Positions 1-5,424 of a stretch of 6,732 bases of DNA are shown one piece after another; positions within the stretch are counted from its first letter, which is position 1; every line of letters starts with the position of its first letter. A model generated the notes under the pieces. That model had not been told where the DNA came from, did not search any database, and saw only the letters and a program-made list of their open reading frames with translations. Both the position numbers and the translations under genes were made by a program. This stretch comes from an uncultured Muribaculaceae bacterium (GTDB lineage: Bacteria; Bacteroidota; Bacteroidia; Bacteroidales; Muribaculaceae): assembly GCA_910586175.1 (NCBI GenBank), contig CAJUIJ010000026.1, positions 1 through 6,732 of the forward strand. The letters are read 5' to 3'.

Positions 1-123
1 ATGTAATTGATGATGATTGGTAAAGCATCCAAAAAGACAAGTAAAGAAAATTTAAAAAGAAAAAAACATTTGCTTAAAATTAAATTGAACACCTACTTAT
101 GGCATGCGGTATAATTATTTTTG

Positions 124-155
124 CAAATTTAACAAAAATATCGCACATGAGCAAA
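124..155 (-). promoter_or_regulatory. Bacteroidota-type promoter, leftward, for a gene off the left edge
   Basis: On the minus strand a TTTG (-33 box, 152-155) is followed after exactly 20 bases by TAAATTTG (-7 box, 124-131). This fits the TTTG-N19-21-TAnnTTTG consensus of the Bacteroidota primary sigma factor. Transcription would start near 118 and run off the left edge, giving a leader of roughly 90 bases or more. The leader is pyrimidine-rich on the minus strand. A possible start codon lies at 28-26 with nine open codons to the edge, too few to call a gene. The promoter sits 26 bases past the stop of the leftward gene at 181-609, so it would start a separate or nested transcript. Confidence 0.6.
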
Positions 156-180
156 ACCATAAAGCAACTTCACAATCCTG

Positions 181-609
181 TTACAACTCGTAAGTCTTTA
201 TGCTGTCGGGAATGAGTCTCGTTGTCTCTGCGCCGAACAGGGAGGCTTGTGCATATTCGCGCCGTCCGGGCTGCATGGGACGGTGTGTCACCGATATGCC
301 GGGTGCGGAGGGCTTCTTGTCACCGTAGAGCTTGAAAGGCTGTTCGAAACTCCAGCCTCGCGTGGCGTTGCGCACGTAGAGTTTCATCAGACCCCGCTCA
401 CCGCGGGTGCGATGGCGCAACTCCCCATACACTTCGCTCATGTCGGCGCAATTTCTAATCTCAAACTCGGCAACCGTGCGCCATCCCTGCTGCAAGTTGA
501 TGACCCGCACGAATATCCTGTCGCCATATCGTATGTAGCGCGACGCCCCTGTCGGCGTGGCCGGCCGGTCGCTTCCAGGCCTTACTGAACTCCTTATCAT
601 CCCTTCCAT
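181..609 (-). CDS. Hypothetical Arg-rich protein, 142 residues
   Basis: I do not recognise this protein. It is complete, from ATG at 609 to TAA at 181, with no signal peptide or membrane segment, so it is probably cytoplasmic. It is unusually rich in arginine. The middle section (about residues 24-96), beginning YIRYGDRIFVRVIN and including GWRTVAEFEIRN and RGWSFEQPFKLYG, alternates hydrophobic and charged residues like a small beta-rich fold. The N-terminal 20 residues and the tail after about 97 look disordered. The minus strand is preferred over the overlapping plus-strand frame at 247-588 because it is longer, its codon use resembles the other genes here, and a -7-like element lies just upstream. 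An alternative ATG at codon 4 is possible. The ATG is preceded by a purine-rich AAAAAGAGAA rather than a Shine-Dalgarno. It stands alone, divergent from the tRNA-Leu/rpoN block. It is probably a lineage-restricted conserved protein. Confidence 0.7.
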   Translation of the reverse strand: MEGMIRSSVRPGSDRPATPTGASRYIRYGDRIFVRVINLQQGWRTVAEFEIRNCADMSEVYGELRHRTRGERGLMKLYVRNATRGWSFEQPFKLYGDKKPSAPGISVTHRPMQPGRREYAQASLFGAETTRLIPDSIKTYEL

Positions 610-631
610 ATTGTTCTCTTTTTAGTTGCTG

Positions 632-639
632 CAAAATTA
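632..639 (-). promoter_or_regulatory. Candidate -7 element for the 142-residue protein gene
   Basis: The minus strand reads TAATTTTG here, a full match to TAnnTTTG, 22 bases before the ATG at 609. No TTTG lies 19-21 bases upstream of it; the nearest is CTTG at a spacing of 13. It is therefore a partial match, supported mainly by its position in front of a leftward gene. Confidence 0.4.
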
Positions 640-710
640 ATTATGTAGGCTGCAAGATATATGCAGTGTTATATTAAAAAATGTAAATATAGATAAAAAT
701 CAGTTCACCC

Positions 711-742
711 TTTGTTTTTACGGCAAAGATTGATTAATTTTG
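711..742 (+). promoter_or_regulatory. Bacteroidota-type promoter of tRNA-Leu(UAA)
   Basis: TTTG at 711-714 and TAATTTTG at 735-742 are separated by 20 bases, a perfect match to the Bacteroidota primary promoter consensus. The predicted start point is near 748, giving a tRNA leader of about 42 bases. This is the only clear promoter upstream of both the tRNA gene and rpoN. Confidence 0.8.
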
Positions 743-790
743 CACTACACAAAGTCGTCCCGTTGCTCAGAGGTGACGAAGGCGAAGGAT

Positions 791-874
791 GCAGAAATGG
801 TGGAATGGTAGACACGAGGGACTTAAAATCCCTTGCCCGATGAGGGCGTGTGGGTTCGAGTCCCACTTTCTGTA
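791..874 (+). tRNA. tRNA-Leu, anticodon UAA
   Basis: This is a complete type II tRNA of 84 bases. The acceptor stem GCAGAAA (791-797) pairs with TTTCTGT (867-873), and A874 is the discriminator. The D arm contains TGGTAGA. The anticodon stem AGGGA/TCCCT encloses CTTAAAA with anticodon TAA at 824-826. A long variable arm, as expected for leucine tRNAs, is followed by a T arm with GGTTCGAGTCC. CCA is not encoded, so it must be added after transcription. It reads UUA and, by wobble, UUG codons. Confidence 0.96.
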
Positions 875-884
875 CTGATGATTC

Positions 885-916
885 CCTTTGCCGCTTAAGG
901 CGGCAGGGGTTTTTTT
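885..916 (+). terminator. Intrinsic terminator after tRNA-Leu(UAA)
   Basis: TGCCGC (889-894) and GCGGCA (900-905) form a perfect stem around TTAAG. It extends outward through two G-U and two G-C pairs to 885 and 909, and seven T residues (910-916) follow at once. It lies 10 bases after the tRNA and ends 18 bases before the rpoN start codon, so it separates the two genes and leaves rpoN almost no upstream space. Confidence 0.88.
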
Positions 917-934
917 ATTCAATAAGGCTTCATC

Positions 935-2302
935 ATGGCTTCATCACAAAATCTTGAGCTGACCCAGAAGTTGGGCATCCGGTTGTCGCAGCAGCAGTTG
1001 CGCTTCACCCGTATGCTCGAACTCAACACTCCCGAACTCGAGGAGGTGGTGGAGCGTGAGCTTGAAGACAACCCGGCTCTCGGGGTGAAGGAGGAGACCA
1101 CGGAAGAGGATGTGCGCCGTTATCCGGTATATTCTCGTCCCAAGCCTGACGACGATTATGTGTTCAGCCCGGCCGATGAGTCGGTGACTCTATACGACCA
1201 GCTGCTTGAGCAACTCTCCGAACGGCGTCTTTCGGCTAATGTCGAGACAGTGGCACGGTTCATTATAGGTAGTCTTGATTCCAATGGCTACCTGCACCGT
1301 TCACTCACAGATATAATCGATGACTTGGCCTTTGGTCCGGGCGTGGAGGTGACACGTGAGGAGGCGGAGAAGGCCCTTGAGGTGGTGAGGGGACTTGAAC
1401 CCGCAGGCATTGCAGCCTCAGACTTGCGGGATTGCCTGCGTATGCAGCTTCTTGACATGAAGCCATCGCGCCGGCGCGATGATGCCCTGCGTATCATAGA
1501 CAATGCCTATGAGGCTTTTACTATGAAGCATAAGCACCGCATCATGTCGGCACTCAAGCTCTCCGACAGGGAAGCTTCTGATGCCCTCGCCGTAATCCTT
1601 TCGCTAAACCCCAAGCCGGGGGCTGCCCTCGGATATGATCCGGCTGAGGGTAGTAATGTGATTGTGCCTGATTTTGTGGTGAATGTGGAGGATGGCGATA
1701 TCTCTATCGCACTCAATAACCGTATACCGGAACTCTGCATTGAGGTCGGTTTCGAGCAGGCGATGGCCAATCTGGAACGCACTGCCAAGGGTAGGCCCAA
1801 GAAGGGTTCGGAATTTGTGGTGACAAGATATAACGATGCCCGAGATTTCATAAGGGTTCTGACACAACGGCAACAGACCATGATGACGGTGATGTCGGCG
1901 ATTGTCAAGATTCAAGAAGATTATTTCCGCACCGAAGATGTGTATCGCCTCAAGCCGATGATGATCAAGAATGTGGCTGACCTCACGGGACTCGACATGT
2001 CGGTGATATCGCGCGTCACTTCCAATAAGTATGTGGCGCTTCCCTGGGGTATACTGCCATTGCGCTTTTTCTTCAGCGACTCGATAGGTGAGGAGCGTGA
2101 AGGGGCCGACGCTGCCACCAACCGTAAGATTGAAGCAGAACTGGTGGCCTTGATAGAGGCAGAAAATAAGTCGCATCCGCTCTCCGACAGGAAACTGATG
2201 GAGGAGATGCAGAAGCGTGGCTACGATGTGTCGCGTCGCACGGTGGCTAAATATCGCGACCGTCAGGGCATACCGGTGGCCCGATTGCGTAAGAAAATGT
2301 AA
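935..2302 (+). CDS. rpoN: RNA polymerase sigma-54 factor RpoN
   Basis: This is the sigma-54 subunit. It binds core RNA polymerase and recognises -24/-12 promoters, and in this family open-complex formation needs an AAA+ enhancer-binding protein. At 455 residues it has the usual family length and is complete. The N-terminal activator-interacting region (about 6-50) is Gln/Leu-rich, with the typical LSQQQLRFTRMLELNTPEL. An acidic linker (about 51-85) and the core-binding domain (about 86-280) follow. The DNA-binding half holds a helix-turn-helix with NVADLTGLDMSVISRVTSNK (346-365). The signature RpoN box is SRRTVAKYR (433-441), with Ser where the consensus has Ala. The ATG at 935 is preceded by AAGG (924-927) with a 7-base spacer, and region I follows at once, so this start is secure. 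The gene begins 18 bases after a terminator and its stop overlaps the next gene's first ATG. No enhancer-binding partner is in the window. Confidence 0.97.
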   Translation: MASSQNLELTQKLGIRLSQQQLRFTRMLELNTPELEEVVERELEDNPALGVKEETTEEDVRRYPVYSRPKPDDDYVFSPADESVTLYDQLLEQLSERRLSANVETVARFIIGSLDSNGYLHRSLTDIIDDLAFGPGVEVTREEAEKALEVVRGLEPAGIAASDLRDCLRMQLLDMKPSRRRDDALRIIDNAYEAFTMKHKHRIMSALKLSDREASDALAVILSLNPKPGAALGYDPAEGSNVIVPDFVVNVEDGDISIALNNRIPELCIEVGFEQAMANLERTAKGRPKKGSEFVVTRYNDARDFIRVLTQRQQTMMTVMSAIVKIQEDYFRTEDVYRLKPMMIKNVADLTGLDMSVISRVTSNKYVALPWGILPLRFFFSDSIGEEREGADAATNRKIEAELVALIEAENKSHPLSDRKLMEEMQKRGYDVSRRTVAKYRDRQGIPVARLRKKM

Positions 2303-3714
2303 TGATTATGATATATATGAAGAAGATATTGACGATGTTGCTGGTTGCCGTGGCGGTTATTCCCGCCTGGTCGGTGACCGACAAGGAGATGGATCAGGCT
2401 CGTGCCATAGCTGCCAAGTATTATTTGCGCTGGGCCAACAATGGCTCCGGGTATCTTGATGATGTCAACCCTAAGTCGATGGCCGAACTGAACGCCAAGC
2501 TAAAGGCTAAGGAGAAGGAAAATATCAAGGCCTTCAATGCCGTGAAGATGCCTGCTGCCTCCGAATATGCGAAGTGGGATAAGCAGAAACTTGCCGATTT
2601 CTGGGCCGGTACGGCTTACCAGACTCCGGGCCTGAGCGCCGAGGGGCGCGGTGGACGCAATAAGGCCCGTAAACTCATCATGGAGATGAAGGTGAGTGAG
2701 CCGGCTAAGGAAACTCCAAAAGAGACCCCGAAAGAGGAACCGAAGCCGGAGGCAGTTACTGCGGTTGAGTCTGAGGAGGCTGTGGTGGCAGATACCATCA
2801 TCGGCACGATGGCTGAGGCTGGAGATGCCCCGGCAGCCGGCGATGAGATTCTCAAGGACCAGGAGCAAATAGAGAAGGATGCTGCCGAGGCTACGATGAA
2901 GGAACCTGAACAGAGCCATACGTGGGTATATATACTTGTTCTCGCTGTTCTTGTAGGTGTGGTGATATGGCTTGTGGTGTATGCTGCCAATCTCATGAAG
3001 CGTCAGCCCGGTTCGGGCGACGATGAGGGAGAGAGTGCAGAACTCCGTGCCCAGGCCAAGAAAGCTATCGCTCGCAAGAATGAGGAGCTTGAGGATATGC
3101 GTAAGCGTCTGCTGGCAGAGGAAAACCGTTCGGCCGACCTCGGTGCAGAACTCGAGAAACTTAAACTTGAGTGTAAGCGAGCTGAAGATAAAATCACTCA
3201 GCTGCGAGAGGAGAATGTGATGCTGCGCAACAATGCATCCATGCAGCAGTCTAAACGGAGGGAGACTTCCCCAGTGACTCCTGCCGCTGTGGCTCCTGCG
3301 GTGCAGTCTGCTCAGGTAAGACAGGAGAGTGTGACTGTAGAGCGAAAGCCTGCTGTGACGGAAACTAAACCTTCAGAATCTGTGCAGGCACCGATACTTA
3401 GGGTGATATATCTGGGCCGTGCAAATGCCCGTGGCATTTTCGTTAGAGCCGACAGGAAAATCAACGCCGGCAACACAATTTACCGCCTTGATACTAACGA
3501 TGGTCTGGTAGGTACGTTCCATGTGGTCGACGAACCGGAGGTGGTGGATGTAGCTCTTGCCAATCCGTCGGAATACCTGGCCAACGGCTGCGTAGGCGAA
3601 GACCTTCAAGACACTCTCGGGGTGACAAGGATAATCACTGAGTCAGCAGGCACAGCAATCTTCGAAAACGGCTATTGGAAAGTGCTGCGAAAAACCAAAG
3701 TCCGCTACGAGTAA
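2302..3714 (+). CDS. Single-pass membrane protein with coiled coil and unknown C-terminal domain, coupled to rpoN
   Basis: I do not recognise a named family; the architecture is clear. Numbering from the first ATG (470 residues), a signal-peptide-like segment (MKKILTMLLVAVAVIPAWS, 6-24) precedes an Ala/Lys-rich helical region (27-130) containing YYLRWANNGSGYLDD. Next come a low-complexity linker with KETPKETPKEEPK (137-149) and an acidic Ala-rich stretch. One strong transmembrane helix (about 208-231) is followed by MKR. A Glu/Lys/Arg-rich coiled coil (about 245-310) is followed by a Pro/Val-rich spacer. A compact C-terminal domain (about 364-470) contains AGNTIYRLDTNDGLVGTFHVVDEPEV in two adjoining parts and ends KTKVRYE. 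By the positive-inside rule the N-terminal part is periplasmic and the coiled coil and C-terminal domain cytoplasmic. ATG 2302 overlaps the rpoN stop (TAATG). The ATG at 2317, giving MKKIL and 465 residues, better fits a signal peptide and is probably the true start. The operon position suggests co-expression with sigma-54. A function in regulation or envelope organisation is speculation. Confidence 0.88.
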   Translation: MIMIYMKKILTMLLVAVAVIPAWSVTDKEMDQARAIAAKYYLRWANNGSGYLDDVNPKSMAELNAKLKAKEKENIKAFNAVKMPAASEYAKWDKQKLADFWAGTAYQTPGLSAEGRGGRNKARKLIMEMKVSEPAKETPKETPKEEPKPEAVTAVESEEAVVADTIIGTMAEAGDAPAAGDEILKDQEQIEKDAAEATMKEPEQSHTWVYILVLAVLVGVVIWLVVYAANLMKRQPGSGDDEGESAELRAQAKKAIARKNEELEDMRKRLLAEENRSADLGAELEKLKLECKRAEDKITQLREENVMLRNNASMQQSKRRETSPVTPAAVAPAVQSAQVRQESVTVERKPAVTETKPSESVQAPILRVIYLGRANARGIFVRADRKINAGNTIYRLDTNDGLVGTFHVVDEPEVVDVALANPSEYLANGCVGEDLQDTLGVTRIITESAGTAIFENGYWKVLRKTKVRYE

Positions 3715-3755
3715 CATTAAAAGTGGACTGCCGGTCAATAAACTTCAAAGATAAA

Positions 3756-3787
3756 TTTGGAAATTAGCGCAAAAGATATTAACTTTG
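3756..3787 (+). promoter_or_regulatory. Bacteroidota-type promoter of tRNA-Leu(CAA)
   Basis: TTTG (3756-3759) and TAACTTTG (3780-3787) are separated by exactly 20 bases, a full consensus match. The expected start point is near 3793, so the primary transcript would begin a few bases before the leader hairpin at 3800-3824. The -33 TTTG is itself the end of TAAATTTG (3752-3759), but no TTTG lies 19-21 bases before that one. Confidence 0.8.
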
Positions 3788-3799
3788 CAAAGCAATAGA

Positions 3800-3824
3800 G
3801 GCAATGCAGCCATGCTGCATTGCC
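3800..3824 (+). repeat. Perfect 11-bp inverted repeat in the tRNA-Leu(CAA) leader
   Basis: The arms 3800-3810 (GGCAATGCAGC) and 3814-3824 (GCTGCATTGCC) are exact reverse complements around a CAT triloop. The hairpin lies between the promoter's predicted start and the tRNA 5' end, with only six bases (GAAGAG) before the acceptor stem. No T run follows, so it does not look like a terminator for the upstream gene. A role in pre-tRNA stability or 5' processing is possible but unproven. Confidence 0.75.
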
Positions 3825-3830
3825 GAAGAG

Positions 3831-3912
3831 GCCCTGATGGCGGAATCGGTAGACGCGCTGGTCTCAAACACCAGTGGAGCAATCCGTGCCGGTTCGACCC
3901 CGGCTCAGGGTA
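3831..3912 (+). tRNA. tRNA-Leu, anticodon CAA
   Basis: This is a complete type II tRNA of 82 bases. The acceptor arm GCCCTGA (3831-3837) pairs with TCAGGGT (3905-3911), and the discriminator is A3912. The D arm has CGGTAGA. The anticodon stem CTGGT/ACCAG encloses CTCAAAC with anticodon CAA at 3865-3867. A long variable arm and the T arm with GGTTCGACCCC complete the cloverleaf. CCA is not encoded. It reads UUG codons and complements the UAA tRNA gene upstream of rpoN. Confidence 0.96.
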
Positions 3913-3947
3913 CGAAAAAAGGAGGCTTGATAGCCTCCTTTTTTTCG
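3913..3947. terminator. Bidirectional intrinsic terminator
   Basis: GGAGGCT (3921-3927) pairs perfectly with AGCCTCC (3932-3938) around TGAT. An A6 run lies before the stem and a T7 run after it, and the outer CG bases also pair. Read rightward it ends tRNA-Leu(CAA), starting right after the discriminator base. Read leftward the U tract comes from the A6 run, and it ends the MATE transcript 44 bases past that gene's stop codon. Its place between convergent genes fits a two-way terminator. Confidence 0.9.
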
Positions 3948-3990
3948 TAAATAGTGATCATCGATAATAGTGGTCATCGACGACTTAATG

Positions 3991-5385
3991 TCAGCGGCGA
4001 CCCGCCGCAGGCGCAGCCGGTGCCGGTGTTGAGTTTATTCGCTTTATTTGAATCCACAGGAAGATTGCCGCCACGATCGTTGCTACACTGTCGCTTATCG
4101 GGAAGGCACTCCATACTCCGTCGAGACCCCACATCGGTGGCAGTATGAAGAGGAGTGGTATCATGAATAATATCTGGCGCGTAAGCGACAGGAAGACCGC
4201 CTTGCCGGCCATGCCCAAGGCCTGGAAGAAGTTGGTCGTCACTATCTGGAAACCTACGATGCTGAATGTCAGCAAGGTGATGCGAAGGCAGTTTACTGCG
4301 CATTCGATCTGCTTTTCATCTTGCATGAACATAGATGCTATGGTGCGTGGGTCGAACAGACCGAGCATCGAGCCAAGTGTGGAGACAACTGTCCCGGTAG
4401 CCGCTGCAATCCAAAAGGTGCGGAAGAGCCGTTTGTAACGGCCGGCGCCATAGTTGTAGCCAACGATTGGCTGCATGCCCTGGCAAATGCCTATTATCAC
4501 GAACACAAACACCGTGACATAGCGGTTGAACACAACTACGGCCGCTACGGCATTGTCGCCGCCATATGTGACTAATGAATTGTTGATAATGGCATTGACC
4601 CCCGAACCTGCCACGTTGATGAGAAATGGAGCCATGCCGATATAGAGCACTCCACGTATCACCGGCCAATTGAGCTTGAACGTGCCCGGGGCGAAATGTA
4701 CGGTGTTCTTCTTGTTGAAAAAGTGACTCATTACCCAAGTGGCTGTCACAAGCATAGATATATCGGTGGCTATGGCAGCTCCCTTTATACCCCATTTGAA
4801 CACAAAGAGGAACAATGGTGCAAGGATACAGTTGAGTACCGCGCCAATCATGTTGGTATACATTGCCTTGGCCGGGTAGCCGGAGGCTCGCATCACGTTG
4901 TTGTAAGAGAATGTCAAGTTCATCAGCACCATGCCCGGAAGCACCCACATTAGAAATTCGTGGGCATAAGGAAGTGTATTGTCGGAGGCACCGAACATGC
5001 GTAGCAACGGGTCGAGAAAGAAAATGAAGCCGGTTACATAGAGAAGTCCGAACATGAGAGTGAGCTGCACGCAGTTGCCGAGTATTACCTCGGCTGCACG
5101 CTTGTCATTCTGACCCATCACGATGGATGTGCGGGTTGCTGCTCCCGCCCCTACGAGCATACCGAGGGCCGTCACAATGTTCATCACCGGGAATGTCACA
5201 GCCATGCCGGCCACCACGTTGGGGTCGTCGATGGCTTGTCCGATTACGATCGAGTCCACAATGTTGTAGACGGCGCTGACCACCGTGCCCACTACTGCAG
5301 GCAGACTGTACTTGAGCAGCATCTTCCCCACAGGGGCAGTGCCCAATTCCTTAAGTCTCTCTGTATTGTTTTGACTTTTAGCCAT
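3991..5385 (-). CDS. MATE-family efflux transporter (MepA-like)
   Basis: This is an inner-membrane multidrug/toxin extrusion protein. The family exports organic cations or other small molecules in exchange for Na+ or H+; the substrate here cannot be read from sequence. Its 464 residues and about 12 hydrophobic helices match the family, in two six-helix halves (about 22-222 and 238-446). The first helix region, LPAVVGTVVSAVYNIVDSIVIG (28-49 in part), and the second-half motif GICQGMQPIVGYNYGAGRYKR (299-319 in part) are typical of the MepA/DinF-like branch. The tail after 450 is a short Ala/Pro-rich stretch ending GRR. The ATG at 5385 begins a short polar leader (MAKSQNNTERLKELG) as usual in this branch. 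No clear Shine-Dalgarno is seen. It begins 39 bases after mrp on the same strand and is probably co-transcribed with it, although no functional link to Mrp is known to me. It ends before the bidirectional terminator. Confidence 0.93.
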   Translation of the reverse strand: MAKSQNNTERLKELGTAPVGKMLLKYSLPAVVGTVVSAVYNIVDSIVIGQAIDDPNVVAGMAVTFPVMNIVTALGMLVGAGAATRTSIVMGQNDKRAAEVILGNCVQLTLMFGLLYVTGFIFFLDPLLRMFGASDNTLPYAHEFLMWVLPGMVLMNLTFSYNNVMRASGYPAKAMYTNMIGAVLNCILAPLFLFVFKWGIKGAAIATDISMLVTATWVMSHFFNKKNTVHFAPGTFKLNWPVIRGVLYIGMAPFLINVAGSGVNAIINNSLVTYGGDNAVAAVVVFNRYVTVFVFVIIGICQGMQPIVGYNYGAGRYKRLFRTFWIAAATGTVVSTLGSMLGLFDPRTIASMFMQDEKQIECAVNCLRITLLTFSIVGFQIVTTNFFQALGMAGKAVFLSLTRQILFMIPLLFILPPMWGLDGVWSAFPISDSVATIVAAIFLWIQIKRINSTPAPAAPAAGRR

Positions 5386-5424
5386 GAACGATTATTTAAT
5401 AAACGATTTTTATGAGATGTGCTC

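Noticed and set aside
1..28. Start of a minus-strand CDS (ATG at 28-26, open to the edge)
   Set aside because: Nine codons are not enough to call a gene. It is mentioned only as a possible target of the leftward promoter.
95..123. Possible sigma-54 (-24/-12) promoter around TGGCATGCGG
   Set aside because: There is no GC dinucleotide at the required spacing after the GG, so the pattern fails.
147..215. 22-codon plus-strand ORF starting MSKTIKQLHNPV, downstream of a TATTTTTG element
   Set aside because: It has no ribosome binding site and no -33 box, and its last third overlaps the end of the minus-strand gene. It is too short to support without conservation data.
247..588. Plus-strand frame of 113 codons opposite the hypothetical gene
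   Set aside because: It is antisense to the longer minus-strand frame, has no promoter or protein-like motifs, and its codon use is poorer.
1604..2176. Long minus-strand frame of 190 codons inside rpoN
   Set aside because: It is a shadow of the sigma-54 gene, whose motifs fix the plus-strand reading.
3800..3824. Hairpin considered as a terminator for the rpoN operon
   Set aside because: It has no T run on either side and lies downstream of the tRNA-Leu(CAA) promoter. Read-through into the tRNA terminator at 3913-3947 is more likely.
4316..4948. Minus-strand frame of 210 codons overlapping the MATE gene in another frame
   Set aside because: It has no membrane segments or known motifs, while the MATE frame has a full family-like sequence across the same bases.
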